Source: Methylomicrobium agile (GTDB lineage: Bacteria > Pseudomonadota > Gammaproteobacteria > Methylococcales > Methylomonadaceae). Taken from it: 64,000 bases of DNA. The notes beneath the pieces are model-generated. The model was not told the DNA's origin and made no database searches. It saw nothing but the letters and a program-made list of their open reading frames with translations. Where the stretch lies: assembly GCF_000733855.1 (NCBI RefSeq), contig NZ_JPOJ01000001.1, positions 4,264,128 through 4,328,127 on the forward strand, written 5' to 3'. Every line of letters starts with the position of its first letter. Position 1 is the stretch's first letter. Of the stretch, positions 54,904 through 64,000 are shown piece after piece. The position numbers were made by a program, and so were the translations under genes.

Positions 54904-55854
54904 GTGAATCATTTTCGAACGACAGCGCAAAAGTTCCTGCAGGTCGCGGCCGGCGTAATCAAAAACGCGGACGGCAGGATATTGATCGCCCGCCGCGACG
55001 AATCGTTGCATCAGGGCGGGCTGTGGGAATTTCCGGGCGGCAAGATCGAAGCCGGAGAAACGCCGGAACAGGCGCTATTCAGAGAACTCAAGGAAGAACT
55101 GGATATCGACACCCTTTCTGCAGCACCGCTGATCACGATCCATCACCGTTATCCCGACCGGGACGTGACCTTGCGGGTGTTTCTGGTCGACCGATTTTCC
55201 GGCACGGCGAAAGGATGCCAGGAGCAGCCGATCCGCTGGGTCGAACCGAACGAATTGAATCGGTTCGCCTTTCCGGCCGCCAACCGGCCGATCATCGCCG
55301 CCGCCCAGCTCCCGCCTTTTTATGCCATCCTCGACGATCAGGTCAGCAGCAATCCGATGGAGGATCTGCATAAACTACTGGCGCAAGGGATCGATCTGAT
55401 CCAGGCGCGCCTGAAAACTTCGCCGCACGACCGGATTGACGAATTCCTGGCAATCGCGTCTCCGCTATGCTCGAAGCATGGCGCCGCGCTGCTGATCAAT
55501 TCCGCCGTGGATTTCGGGCAGCATCGCACTCACGGCCTGCACCTGACCGCCCGCGACTTGCTCGCTTTAAGCGAACGGCCTTCCGGTTACCGCTGGATCG
55601 GCGCCTCGTGCCATAACCTGCAAGAACTCGAACATGCCCAAAAGATCGGCGCCGACTTCGCGGTTCTGGCCCCCGTGCTGCCGACCCTTACCCACCCCGA
55701 AACGGCTGCATTGGGATGGAAGCGGTTTGCCGCGCTCGCCGAAGGGAGCAATATCCCCGTGTATGCGCTGGGCGGTTTGACGAAAAAAGATTTAAGCGCC
55801 GCCCGCGATGCCGGCGCGCAGGGCATTGCCGGCATCAGCGCGTTTCTAGGCTAG
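54904..55854 (+). CDS. MutT Nudix hydrolase fused to a ThiE-like domain
   Basis: 316 residues from GTG 54904 (GGAG upstream). Residues about 15-140 are a Nudix domain with the full box GGKIEAGETPEQALFRELKE-ELD. Residues about 150-316 are a thiamine-phosphate-synthase-like barrel with IQARLKTSPHDRIDE, HGLHLTARDLLAL and IPVYALGGLTKKDL. This fusion is frequent in Gammaproteobacteria next to argJ; the N-part hydrolyses oxidised nucleotides such as 8-oxo-dGTP. The role of the ThiE part is unclear. The TAG stop (55852-55854) is the CTAG target of the IS that follows. Confidence 0.9.
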   Translation: MNHFRTTAQKFLQVAAGVIKNADGRILIARRDESLHQGGLWEFPGGKIEAGETPEQALFRELKEELDIDTLSAAPLITIHHRYPDRDVTLRVFLVDRFSGTAKGCQEQPIRWVEPNELNRFAFPAANRPIIAAAQLPPFYAILDDQVSSNPMEDLHKLLAQGIDLIQARLKTSPHDRIDEFLAIASPLCSKHGAALLINSAVDFGQHRTHGLHLTARDLLALSERPSGYRWIGASCHNLQELEHAQKIGADFAVLAPVLPTLTHPETAALGWKRFAALAEGSNIPVYALGGLTKKDLSAARDAGAQGIAGISAFLG

Positions 55855-56703
55855 ATAGTGTCGTCACAAGATAAGTCTTTGTCAGGTATAATACGGAGAT
55901 TGTCGTTGCTGATGAGATTAAAGAGCCATGTCCCAACCTGCCCACCGCCGCCATGACATTTCCGATACGGTTTGGAGCTTACTGGAACCCCATCTGCCCG
56001 GCCGTGCCGGGGCCTGGGGCGGAAAAGCGCGAGACAACCGCTTGTTTATCAATGCGGTCTTCTGGATTTTGCGTACCGGTGCGCCATGGCGCGACCTGCC
56101 ACCTGACTATGGCGATTGGAAGAACACCCATCGCCGGTTTTGCCGTTGGCGAGATCACGGCGTCTGGGAAGCCCTGTTGGAACAGTTGGTCACCGAACCC
56201 GACTATGAATGGTTGATGATTGATGCCAGCCACATCAAAGTCCATCCGCATGCGACCGGCGCGCAAGGCGGCAATCAGGGCATGGCGGTCACAAAAGGGG
56301 GCTCAACAGTAAGATACATCTGGCCGTGGATGCGCATGGTATGCCGGTCAGAATCCTTATTACAGCAGGTACCACAGCAGATTGTTCGCAGGCTTCAGCC
56401 TTGATCGAAGGCGTGGATGCTCAGTACTTATTGGCGGACAAAGGCTACGATAGCGATGCTATCGTAGCCCAAGCCGAAGCAAATCAGATGACGGTGGTCA
56501 TTCCGCCACGCCGCAATCGAAAACAACCCCGCGACTACGATCGCGACCTGTACAAACTGCGGCATTTAGTAGAAAACGCGTTCTTGCACCTCAAGCGCTG
56601 GCGAGGTATTGCCACACGCTATGCCAAGAACACCGCATCGTTCCTGGCCGCTGTGCAGATCCGGTGCATCACCCTGTGGACAGCTATCTTATGACGACAC
56701 TAT
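55855..56703 (+). mobile_element. IS5-family insertion sequence (two-frame transposase)
   Basis: 849 bp between two CTAG tetranucleotides (55851 and 56704). Terminal inverted repeats are ATAGTGTCGTCA-C/T-AAGATA, 18 of 19 identical. It carries a DDE transposase in two overlapping frames. If CTAG is the target duplication, the element inserted at the stop codon of mutT-thiE on one side and at a MITE end on the other. Confidence 0.88.
55928..56694 (+). CDS. IS5-family transposase, probable programmed frameshift
   Basis: Frame 1 (55928-56404) gives the N-terminal domain and first catalytic Asp (WLMIDASHIKVHP). Frame 2 (open to 56694) gives the second Asp (LLADKGYDSD) and the Glu (HLVENAFLHLKRWRGIATRY). 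The frames meet at AAAAGGGGG (56293-56301), a typical slippery run: shifting there gives GGLNSKIHLAVDAHGMP, the expected continuous family sequence. The arrangement suggests an active element using programmed frameshifting rather than a dead one. Confidence 0.85.
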
Positions 56704-56912
56704 CTAGAGCATTTTTATATCGCGTGAGGGAAGTCCTCACCAATCTGAAGGGTGCCCTGCCGTTACCCCCGTAGGGTACGCCGTGCGTACCCTACGGGCT
56801 GAACCCGTAAGATACCGATGCCGGACGGAATATTTATCCCGTCCGTAACGTTTAGCATCGAGCGAACACAGACGATGATTTTATGCTGGCGGTAGGTCTT
56901 CGAATACTCTAG
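56704..56912. repeat. MITE-like element with CTAGAGCATTTT end and GTAGGGTACGC half
   Basis: Starts CTAGAGCATTTTTATATCGC and ends GAATACTCTAG, an imperfect counterpart. It contains one half REPIN (56770-56794) and the GCCGGACGG...CCGTCC segment. A homologous copy starts at 59550 but has lost its right end. Confidence 0.65.
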
Positions 56913-56927
56913 CGGCTCGGCAACGGA

Positions 56928-57131
56928 TCAGTGATACGGAAGACCGTCTTCCGTGTCGCCCGAATCGGGAAGCTCTTCGGAAATCCGGTTTTCTTCGGCC
57001 GCCCAGGCGCCGAGATCGATCAATTTGCAGCGTTCGGAACAGAACGGCCGGAACGGATAGTCCGCCGTCCATTCCAGCGGACGCTGGCAGACGGGGCATT
57101 TGACTTTCAATGCAACCTGTTTCTCCGGCAT
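56928..57131 (-). CDS. yacG: DNA gyrase inhibitor / zinc-binding protein YacG
   Basis: 67 residues from ATG 57131 with a four-cysteine zinc site, KCPVCQRP and [18 protein letters not shown]. YacG binds GyrB and inhibits gyrase. The start shares one base with the zapD stop (TAATG), the usual coaE-zapD-yacG order of Gammaproteobacteria. Confidence 0.93.
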   Translation of the reverse strand: MPEKQVALKVKCPVCQRPLEWTADYPFRPFCSERCKLIDLGAWAAEENRISEELPDSGDTEDGLPYH

Positions 57132-57901
57132 TAAAATTGGCAACAGGATAAAGTGAAAGATACGTCGTCGCTGCTTTGCAGGGGGCGTTTTTCGTCGTGG
57201 GAAGGCACCATGAAACGCACGGTGCAGCGGTGCTTGCCGCCGCTGATTTCGGCAAAATAGCGCAACGATTTGTCCAGGCTGACTTTTATCAGCTGGTAAG
57301 GCTGGCTGCGGTCCAGGGAAATTTGAAAAAAACCGGCTTTGGCGATTTCCCGGGTTTCGTCGCTGCTGTTGCGGATCAGATTCAGGATCAGGTCGATCGC
57401 GTTTCTGATATCGTTGAAAGGACTGCTCCATTGCTGGAGATCTCTCAGGCGGATCGGTTCCTCCTGTTCAAGCCAATAATGAAACTCCGGCAGATCGAAA
57501 GAACAGGTACCGCCGGGGATCGAACTGCGCTGGGCGATGCTTTGAAACAGATCGCTCTCCAGCACATGAATTCCGATCTTGCCGCTTGACGCGTAAAGTT
57601 TCTTGCTGGTTTGGCTCACCTCGCCGAGCAGTTGGTTCAGTTTTTCCGCGTCTACGCCCTGACTATGGGCAATCCTGTTCAGGGCCTTGCCATTGCGGTC
57701 CAGTTCTTTAAGCAGTTCCGATTTCAAATCGTTGCGGCTGAAAATCGTCATGATGTCGAGCAATACGTTCAGTGCGGCGCGTTTGTCCCAAACGGAGGCG
57801 CCGTTCAGAAAATGATTGAATTGTTCGAAAAGTTGTTCCAGCCTGATGAAAACCCGGATGCGTTCGTTGAGAGGAAATTCATAAGTGATTTTGTTGGTCA
57901 C
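57131..57901 (-). CDS. zapD: Cell division protein ZapD
   Basis: 256 residues matching ZapD (YacF): N-terminal [61 protein letters not shown] and a C-terminal beta domain ending FTLSCCQF. ZapD cross-links FtsZ filaments at the division site. It overlaps the end of coaE by 23 bp. Confidence 0.94.
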   Translation of the reverse strand: MTNKITYEFPLNERIRVFIRLEQLFEQFNHFLNGASVWDKRAALNVLLDIMTIFSRNDLKSELLKELDRNGKALNRIAHSQGVDAEKLNQLLGEVSQTSKKLYASSGKIGIHVLESDLFQSIAQRSSIPGGTCSFDLPEFHYWLEQEEPIRLRDLQQWSSPFNDIRNAIDLILNLIRNSSDETREIAKAGFFQISLDRSQPYQLIKVSLDKSLRYFAEISGGKHRCTVRFMVPSHDEKRPLQSSDDVSFTLSCCQF

Positions 57902-58511
57902 AGGTAAGTTTATGCTGACAGGGACTTAAAGAAATGTATAAATTGTGCAGTTTTTTGACTTGTTCTGCAAGTGGATTGTCGGCCTGTGAGTTGTCCAAAA
58001 GATCGTCCGCATGCTTTCGCCGATAGTCCCGTGAAACCTGGCTGCCGATGATCGAACGGATGACTTTGAAGTCTAACTTGTCCCGTCGGCTGATGCGTTC
58101 GATCTGGAGTTCGAGCGGGCAATCGACCACCAGGATCCGGTCGACGAGCGGTTCCAGCTTGGATTCGAACAACAACGGGATGCTCAGAATGCAATACGGG
58201 ACGTCGAGCCGTTCGGCTTTCGCGGCCAAGGCGGCCAGAATCATCGGATGCAGGATCGCTTCGAGCTGCCGTTTTTTGCGGTCATCGGAAAAAATCAGTT
58301 TTTTCAATTGCAGGCGGTTCAGGGAACCGTCCGGGTTAAAGACCTGCTGGCCGAATGCCTCGCGAATCCGATCCAGCGCGGGCTGCCCTTTCTCGGTCAG
58401 TTCGCGGGCGGTCTGGTCGGCATCCAGGATCGGAACGCCCATCTCCGCAAACAGATTGGAAACCGTCGTTTTGCCGCAGCCAATCCCCCCTGTCAAACCC
58501 ACTTTCAGCAT
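57879..58511 (-). CDS. coaE: Dephospho-CoA kinase
   Basis: 210 residues with P-loop GLTGGIGCGKTTVSNLF, the DADQTARELTEKGQPAL block, and DCPLELQIERISRRDKLD. It phosphorylates dephospho-CoA in the last step of CoA synthesis. It follows pilD by 12 bp. Confidence 0.96.
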   Translation of the reverse strand: MLKVGLTGGIGCGKTTVSNLFAEMGVPILDADQTARELTEKGQPALDRIREAFGQQVFNPDGSLNRLQLKKLIFSDDRKKRQLEAILHPMILAALAAKAERLDVPYCILSIPLLFESKLEPLVDRILVVDCPLELQIERISRRDKLDFKVIRSIIGSQVSRDYRRKHADDLLDNSQADNPLAEQVKKLHNLYISLSPCQHKLTCDQQNHL

Positions 58512-58523
58512 CGGTTAAAACGC

Positions 58524-59414
58524 TCAAAAACCGATCGAGGCAAGATAAAGCCGGTTGATCGATTCCCCCCAGATCAGCGCAATCCAGCCGGCAAACGCCA
58601 GATAAGGGCCGAAAGGAATCGGTGCGGCATGGTCGCGCTTGGCGAAAACGATCGAGGCAACGCCCAAAACCGCTCCGGTCAGCGTGGACAGCAAAACGAT
58701 CAACGGCAGACTCTGCCATCCGAGCCAGGCACCGAACAGCGCCAGCAGCTTGAAATCCCCAAAGCCCATCCCTTCCTTGCCGGTAGCCAGCTTGAACAAG
58801 TGGTATACCAGCCAAAGCGAACCATAGCCGGCTGCCGCGCCGACAATGCTGGAATGCGCATCGGTGAAAACCCCGCCCAAACTCAGGATCAGCCCGCTCC
58901 ACAGCATCGGTAGGGTAATCGAGTCGGGCAGCAGGTGATGGTCGATGTCGATAAAAGTCAAGGCGATCAGCGACCAGGTCAACAACAGTGCAAACAAGGT
59001 TTGCAGAGTATAGCCGAAATGCCAGGCGACTGCGGCGGAGAGCACCGCGGTCAACAGTTCGATCGCGGGATAACGCCCGGAAATCCGGGCACCGCAGTGC
59101 GCGCATTTGCCTTTTAAAAACAGGTAGCTCAATACCGGAATATTTTGATAAGGCTTGATCGGCGCCTTACAGGACGGACAGCGCGACAAGGGAAGCGCCA
59201 GATTGAAAGGCTCTTCTTCGGTTAAAGAAATAGGGCGGCCGCTTTGCGGAAGCGGCACGGCCTCCGGCGCCAGCTCCAAAAATTCGATGCATTCCTTGCG
59301 CCAGCCTCCGTACATCATGATCGGCAGGCGATAGATCACCACGTTTAAAAAACTGCCGACCATCAACCCGACCACAAAAACGATGTAAGGCAAAAAATCG
59401 CTCAGAACAGTCAT
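58524..59414 (-). CDS. pilD: Prepilin peptidase / N-methyltransferase PilD
   Basis: 296 residues with about eight membrane helices, the cytoplasmic zinc site C-PSC...C-AHC, and the two aspartates of the GXGD-type protease in LTFIDIDHHLLPD and GMGFGDFKLLALFGAWLGW. It cleaves and methylates type IV prepilins and type II secretion pseudopilins. In most Gammaproteobacteria it directly follows pilC; here 2.9 kb of accessory DNA lies between them. Confidence 0.95.
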   Translation of the reverse strand: MTVLSDFLPYIVFVVGLMVGSFLNVVIYRLPIMMYGGWRKECIEFLELAPEAVPLPQSGRPISLTEEEPFNLALPLSRCPSCKAPIKPYQNIPVLSYLFLKGKCAHCGARISGRYPAIELLTAVLSAAVAWHFGYTLQTLFALLLTWSLIALTFIDIDHHLLPDSITLPMLWSGLILSLGGVFTDAHSSIVGAAAGYGSLWLVYHLFKLATGKEGMGFGDFKLLALFGAWLGWQSLPLIVLLSTLTGAVLGVASIVFAKRDHAAPIPFGPYLAFAGWIALIWGESINRLYLASIGF

Positions 59415-60080
59415 GTAATAAAAAATACCCTTAAATTGATGGGAATGATACGCATCCGGTCGAATTTTAACCTACGCCTGCGCCAAAGTGTAGTTTCATA
59501 TGTTGGCCTTAACATTTATTCAGTTTCTCATAACCTCATAGAATGCTGGCTAGAGCATTTTCATATCGCGTGTAGGGAAGCTCCTCACCTTCTGAAAGGT
59601 GCCATCGTTAAGTCCAGCCCCCCGTAGGGTACGCTGTGCGTACCCTCTATGTCGAGAGGTACGCACAGCGTACCCTACGGGGTTGAACCCGTAAGATACC
59701 GGTGCCGGACGGGATAGTTATCCCATCCGTAACGTTTAGCACCGCGCAAATACAGACGATGATTTTATGCTGGCGGTAGGTCTTCAAACGTGGGGAACGG
59801 GGTTATAAATCCCGTCCCGCTCAGGGGTAACGGCTGCTCGGCTACCCGGCTCGATCCGCAAAATACTGCACGCTCAAGTCATTACGACAGTCTCAATGGG
59901 CCAAACGGCCGAGTCGGCAGACTCTCCACGAGGCAAAACCGGTGCGGCGATGCTTGACCCCCTAAAGCAACTGCCACTGGCTCTCGATCACCGACCTCAG
60001 GATGCTAAGACGTAGTCGTGTAGGTCGGGCACGCGCTTTTTGTGCCCGACCTTTCCAATGCATTGAAAGGTGACAAGATT
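59415..60080. other. Repeat-rich gap downstream of the pil accessory insert
   Basis: Contains the MITE-like copy starting CTAGAGCATTTTCATATCGC (59550 to about 59789, right end missing), REPIN copy 7 (59624-59678) and the start of another REPIN (60020). Between about 59790 and 60020 nothing recognisable is seen; short frames there are not convincing. Confidence 0.65.
59624..59678. repeat. REPIN-like inverted pair (GTAGGGTACGC family), copy 7
   Basis: GTAGGGTACGCTGTGCGTAC and inverted GTACGCACAGCGTACCCTAC, about 14 nt apart with a small CTCT/AGAG extension. Lies inside the MITE-like copy at 59550. Confidence 0.85.
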
Positions 60081-60155
60081 TCAGGCCCGCGCCATAGTCC
60101 GAAGCATGATCGCCACATGGGCTTCGGGCAACGATAAAGCGGTTGCCCGACCTAC
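60020..60155. repeat. REPIN-like pair (GTAGGTCGGGC family) ending the RTX fragment
   Basis: GTAGGTCGGGCACGCGCTTT with its own GTGCCCGACC arm, then an inverted TCGGGCAACG...GTTGCCCGACCTAC. The last 25 or so codons and the stop of the RTX frame are read from this repeat. Confidence 0.8.
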
Positions 60156-61751
60156 AGGGCTATCTTCCTGGGCTATGGCCGCAAAACCATCGACCGCAAA
60201 GCCGCTACCCGCCAAAGGCGTATGATCGCCGAACAGTTCCGTGCCGTCATCGATCACGCCGTTGCCGTTTCTATCCAATACCAGCAGACCATCATCCGGC
60301 AATACCCAGCCGGTGCCTTCTTTGATGCCGTTGACGTCATGGTCGAAGTAGATGGGGTGGGTACTGAATGCCGTCGTTTCCAGGCCGTCGCCATCCAGAT
60401 CAAGCGTTAACGGGTCACGAAGGTCGGGCGGTGGAGTGCGTTGGGCGACGTTGAAAACATTGTCGATATCGTCCGTTATCGGGGTCTCGGTGACCTCGCG
60501 CCAGGAAGACACCCGAGAGGAACCCCCCATCACCTTGAGTTTGATACCCAGGTTCTGGTTCTGGAAATTTTCAATAACGAGGGAAGCGCTTTGATCGCCA
60601 CTGACAACCAACAGGTCATCCCCCTGATGGTAGTAGCGATTTCCGGCAGCATCCTGGTAAAAATCATCGTTCGTCATCAGCCGCTTGGTCGCTGTTTTCA
60701 GCTCTTGGCCATTGAAATACACCACACCTCGGCCATCGCTATCGAAAATACGGTCGCCATCATTGGCAAAGTAGAGGTCAAAGCCATCGCCGCCTTCGAG
60801 GTAATCATCACCGCCGTTGCCATCCAGGGTGTCGTCGTCGGTGCCGCCGACCAATTTGTCAGGGTTATCGGTTCCTGTCAGATTGTCATTACCGGGACCA
60901 CCGATGCAATGAATCCCATTTTGTATCCATCCGCTTACAGGGTTATCAAAACGCCCGATATCAACGATTGTCTTAGTGCCACCAGTATTCCTATCAATTC
61001 CTGCACGTGAAAGCGTTCCAAAAATACTATCATCCTGATCCGTTCCATACAGGATAGGTTTATTGTCTGCATCTAGAAACTTTGTCACCCCATTATCAAA
61101 TATTCGCTCTGCCAATTCATGCATCTCGGTTGATAGCCTAACACCTGCCAATGCAGTATTAATGAATGAATCGTTATATTTTTGCACGTCGGCAGCATAA
61201 TTGGCGATTGTATAACTTCTAAAGTTAGTAATATTGGTAATTTCAATATTGACTTTAATTCCAATGCCAGAAGGATCTACCCAAGTTTCAAGTGGGGCAT
61301 TACCAGTTTGGGCTAACCCACCACCTTCAAAATCAAAATTGTCGAGGATGCCGCCATTAGCTCCTGTGGGACCATTGAGTATTCCAAGTGGCTTAACAGC
61401 AAAATGTTCAATATGGCGATTACCATTGGCATCTACAATAGACACAGCACTATCATCAATTTCGTAAGAACCGGAATTCCAGATGTATGTTCGCTCAGCG
61501 TAATTATCCAAACCATCGTCATAATTGTATTGCTGAATAACCTGTGTAGCATCATTCCGGGCATCTATTCCAAATAGAGTTCTAAGCTGCTGTTCTGTAT
61601 AATTACCAGCTTTTATTCCTCTGTTAAGATTAAAAAATTCATTTACCACATCCCATAGGACAGGCAAAGCAAATCGTCCCGGCCCCGTTTGCATAAAAAG
61701 ATTGCCGTTAACACTTGTCTCATGTGTATGGGTATTATTCGGACGAATCAA
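60081..61751 (-). pseudogene. Internal fragment of a large RTX/hemolysin-type calcium-binding protein
   Basis: The 556-codon frame has RTX nonapeptide repeats ([40 protein letters not shown]) and a C-terminal segment of the calcium-rich kind found in very large RTX proteins ([47 protein letters not shown]). That segment normally continues for hundreds of residues. Here it stops after [10 protein letters not shown], where REPIN-derived sequence takes over. The start is cut by the IS630 remnant near 61745. Both ends are therefore lost and the frame is probably non-functional. Lower G/C in 61000-61750 fits foreign origin. Confidence 0.75.
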
Positions 61752-62052
61752 TGATTCGTCTGCAAAATTGCCAGATGGTGTTGGAAAGTGGGGCGATTTT
61801 GGATGCTTCCATTCACACCGCCAAAAAACTGAAACCGTATTGGGGCGGGGCCTCCTGGAAGAAAAAGGGATACGGTTTTATTTTCTGCCGCCTTACAGCC
61901 CCGAATTGAACCGGATTAAACCGCTTTGGCGCAAGATGAAATACGAATGGCTCAAATTCAAACTATATACGCCGGACGAACCGGAACGGGTCATCGACGA
62001 AATCGGGGAAGGGTTCGGCTCTATACAGGCCGACTTTTTGATAGGCGCTTAA
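61743..62052 (+). pseudogene. IS630-family transposase remnant, 5'-truncated and frameshifted
   Basis: Frame 1 gives [20 protein letters not shown] and frame 3 continues with [20 protein letters not shown] and PLWRKMKYEWLKFKLYTPDE. Together these make the C-terminal DDE_3 region of IS630 transposases, with a frameshift near 61845. The N-terminal half and the inverted repeats are missing. It abuts the RTX fragment and probably caused its 5' truncation. Confidence 0.82.
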
Positions 62053-62301
62053 TCCTTTGCATCCAAATTACTGTAACTCCAAGTTGGAAAAACTTGTGAG
62101 CATCGCTTTTGCGAAAGCAAACTCTCATCGCAAGACCTTCTCTCCATATTCCCGCATCAAATTTATTGACGCACATTCCGAAACAGTAATTTTTTGCGGC
62201 TTACAGGATCATACGTAAGAGACAAACTCGTCCTGACAAGGTCGAACCACAGTCGCCTTGCCAGCATTACAAGGCCACACCTTGATTGTCAACATTTCAA
62301 A
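62053..62301. other. Short gene-free stretch after the IS630 remnant
   Basis: 249 bp between the IS630 remnant and the pilC stop, with a small GCTTTTGCGAAAGC hairpin near 62105. Nothing else is recognised. Confidence 0.5.
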
Positions 62302-63522
62302 TCAACCTACGGCCGCGCCGAGTTTGAAAATAGGCAGATACATCGCGATCAACAGGCTGCCGACCATAATGCCGAGGATAGCCATGATCATCGGTTCCAT
62401 TAGGCTGCTCAAATTGTCGATCAAATTGTCGACCTCTTCCTCGTAAAAGTCCGCGACCTTGGCGAGCATCGCGTCCATCGAACCGGACTCTTCGCCGATC
62501 GCGACCATTTGCTGAACCATATGCGGAAACAGATTACTCTGCTGCATCGCAAACTGCAGCCTTTGCCCGGTGGCGACCTCTTCACGCATCTTCAGGACCA
62601 CTTCGGCATAGACTATGTTACCACATGCGCCGGCGACCGATTCCAGCGCTTCGACCAGCGGCACCCCGGCCGCCGACATGGTGGATAAGGTTCTGGCAAA
62701 ACGCGCGATGGAGGATTTATTCAAAATCATCCCCACCACCGGCACCTTCAGCAAGATTCTGTCCAGTGCGTGATTGAACTCATAGGACCGTTTCTTGAAA
62801 TAAGAAAAGGTATAAACAGCGCCGCCGATCGAGCCGAACAATATCCACCACCAGTCTCTCATCCATTTTGACATGTTGATGAACATTTGCGTAAAAGCCG
62901 GCAAATCCGCGCCGAAGCTTTGAAACAACTCTTCGAACACCGGTACGACGAACATCAATAGAATCACGGTCACGATCACGGCGACAATGATTACCGCCAC
63001 AGGATAGGTTAGCGCTTTTTTGATCTTCTTCTTGATCGACTCGGTCTTTTCCTTATAGGTCGCAATTTTGTCGAGCAAAGCCTCCAAGACCCCTGCCTGT
63101 TCGCCCGCCTCGACCAGATTGCAAAACAATTCGTCGAAATAGATCGAATGTTCGCGCAAAGACTGCGCCAGCGTGTTGCCGCCTTCAATACTGGCCTTGA
63201 TCGACAACAGCATGGTCTGCATGCTCGGATTCTCGTGGCCCTTGCCGATAATATCGAAAGACTGGACCAAAGGAACGCCGGCCTGAAGCATGGTCGCCAG
63301 TTGCCGTGCAAAAACCGCGATATCGCCGGCCGTGATTTTCTGGACCTTTTTAAATAAGGGTTTCGGTTTTTTCTTGATTCGGATGACGCGGAATCCCTGC
63401 CTTTTCAGGTCGGCTTTGGCGATTGTCTCGCTGAGCGCCGAAATAGGGCGATTCTTGATTTTATTGCCGGCCTTGTCGACTCCGTCCCAGATAAAATCGA
63501 TTTGTTCAGCTTGTTGTGCCAT
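62302..63522 (-). CDS. pilC: Type IV pilus inner-membrane platform protein PilC
   Basis: 406 residues: two GspF/PilC domains, the first with FARQLATMLQAGVPLVQSFD and the second with FARTLSTMSAAGVPLVEALE. Membrane helices are at about 170-200 (VAVIIVAVIVTVILLMFVVP), 220-240 and 375-400. It anchors the assembly ATPases PilB and PilT. It lies 5 bp after pilB and is presumably co-transcribed with it. Confidence 0.96.
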   Translation of the reverse strand: MAQQAEQIDFIWDGVDKAGNKIKNRPISALSETIAKADLKRQGFRVIRIKKKPKPLFKKVQKITAGDIAVFARQLATMLQAGVPLVQSFDIIGKGHENPSMQTMLLSIKASIEGGNTLAQSLREHSIYFDELFCNLVEAGEQAGVLEALLDKIATYKEKTESIKKKIKKALTYPVAVIIVAVIVTVILLMFVVPVFEELFQSFGADLPAFTQMFINMSKWMRDWWWILFGSIGGAVYTFSYFKKRSYEFNHALDRILLKVPVVGMILNKSSIARFARTLSTMSAAGVPLVEALESVAGACGNIVYAEVVLKMREEVATGQRLQFAMQQSNLFPHMVQQMVAIGEESGSMDAMLAKVADFYEEEVDNLIDNLSSLMEPMIMAILGIMVGSLLIAMYLPIFKLGAAVG

Positions 63523-63527
63523 ATCGC

Positions 63528-64000
63528 TTATTCCTTTGTCACCCTGTCAATTTCTTCAATGCTCGTCACGCCCTGGCGCACCTTGTTCAGGCCGGAGGCG
63601 CGCAGATCGTTGATCCCCTCGGCTTTCGCCTGATCGGCCAACTGCATCGCGTTGCCTCCTTCAAGAATGAGCCGGCGCATATCCTCGCTCAGCGTCATCA
63701 CCTGATAAATGCCGACCCGGCCTTTGTATCCGTTCGTACAATGTTCGCAGCCGACAGACTTGTAAATGCGCAGCTCTTTCAATTCTTCCGGTTTAAAACC
63801 GGTCGAAATCAATACACTATCCGGATAGTCGGCGGGTTCCTTGCAATGCTGGCATAAACGGCGCGCCAGACGCTGGGCCATGATCAGATTGATCGACGAG
63901 ACGATGTTGAAGGCCGGAATGCCCATTTGCATCAGCCGGTTCAAGGTCTGCGGCGCATCGTTCGTATGCAGGGTGGAAAGCACCAAGTGGCCGGTTTGGG
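63528..64000 (-). CDS. pilB: Type IV pilus assembly ATPase PilB, C-terminal part
   Basis: Continues beyond the window end. Visible are the His box TGHLVLSTLHTNDAPQTLNR, the zinc-binding tetracysteine region (RRLCQHCKEP...VGCEHCTNGYKGRVGIYQV) and the C-terminal end GVTSIEEIDRVTKE. It powers pilus extension. Walker A and B lie outside the window. Confidence 0.95.
   Translation of the reverse strand, partial: QTGHLVLSTLHTNDAPQTLNRLMQMGIPAFNIVSSINLIMAQRLARRLCQHCKEPADYPDSVLISTGFKPEELKELRIYKSVGCEHCTNGYKGRVGIYQVMTLSEDMRRLILEGGNAMQLADQAKAEGINDLRASGLNKVRQGVTSIEEIDRVTKE

Noticed and set aside
53736-55373. 545-codon plus-strand frame
   Set aside because: Out-of-frame shadow of argJ and mutT-thiE.

Overview
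The window looks like chromosome of a type I (Methylococcales-like) methylotroph in the Gammaproteobacteria. The main evidence is a nearly complete calcium-type methanol dehydrogenase cluster (mxaD, mxaFJGI, mxaRSACKL) with a MoxY-like sensor kinase (mxaY) and a LuxR-type response regulator (mxaB candidate) on either side. Type IV pilus genes, class I adenylate cyclase, ZapD/CoaE/YacG and an aryl-polyene-type pigment cluster also fit. No pmo, xoxF or pqq genes are present, so methane oxidation itself cannot be shown here. No rRNA, tRNA or CRISPR array was seen.

Layout. 1-0.73 kb: two gene fragments (cytochrome b561 family and a LuxR-type HTH protein) joined at their 5' ends. 0.9-5.0 kb: a two-component system and an EptA-like lipid A phosphoethanolamine transferase. 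5.35-13.5 kb (minus strand): part of an aryl-polyene biosynthesis operon with an ammonia-lyase, acyltransferases, glycosyltransferase, ligase-dehydratase fusion, two acyl carrier proteins and a ketosynthase-like protein. 13.6-34.5 kb: the methanol oxidation region: lipoprotein, mxaY, mxaD, mxaFJGI, mxaRSACKL, a membrane protein, a TonB-dependent receptor carrying EF-hand-like loops, a divergent secreted protein, the mxaB-like regulator and a PQQ-associated beta-propeller protein. 34.6-47.5 kb: housekeeping and envelope genes (PepSY protein, argH, cyaA, SmbP-like protein, M28 peptidase, lytic transglycosylase, hydrolase, zur, hemF, diguanylate cyclase, ASCH protein). 47.6-55.9 kb: putA, a frameshifted pilU, a PP-loop ATPase with a TusA-like partner, argJ and a MutT-ThiE fusion. 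55.9-64 kb: an IS5-family element, yacG-zapD-coaE-pilD, then a 2.9 kb accessory insert (RTX fragment, IS630 remnant, repeats) separating pilD from pilC-pilB.

The strongest new signal is a pair of near-palindromic sites (consensus GGAAWTTTTCC) whose starts lie exactly 23 bp apart. The pair occurs in four intergenic regions: mxaY/mxaD, upstream of mxaF, TonB receptor/secreted protein, and upstream of the mxaB-like regulator. It outlines a putative MxaY-MxaB regulon that includes the TonB receptor and the secreted protein of unknown function.

The second theme is an unusually dense, layered population of intergenic repeats: REPIN-like inverted pairs, MITE-like elements with TAGAGCATTTTC ends, and at least two small (about 48 and 63 nt) elements inserted inside other repeats. 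Several genes (mxaY, mxaK, mxaL, the RTX fragment) take their stop codons from such repeats.
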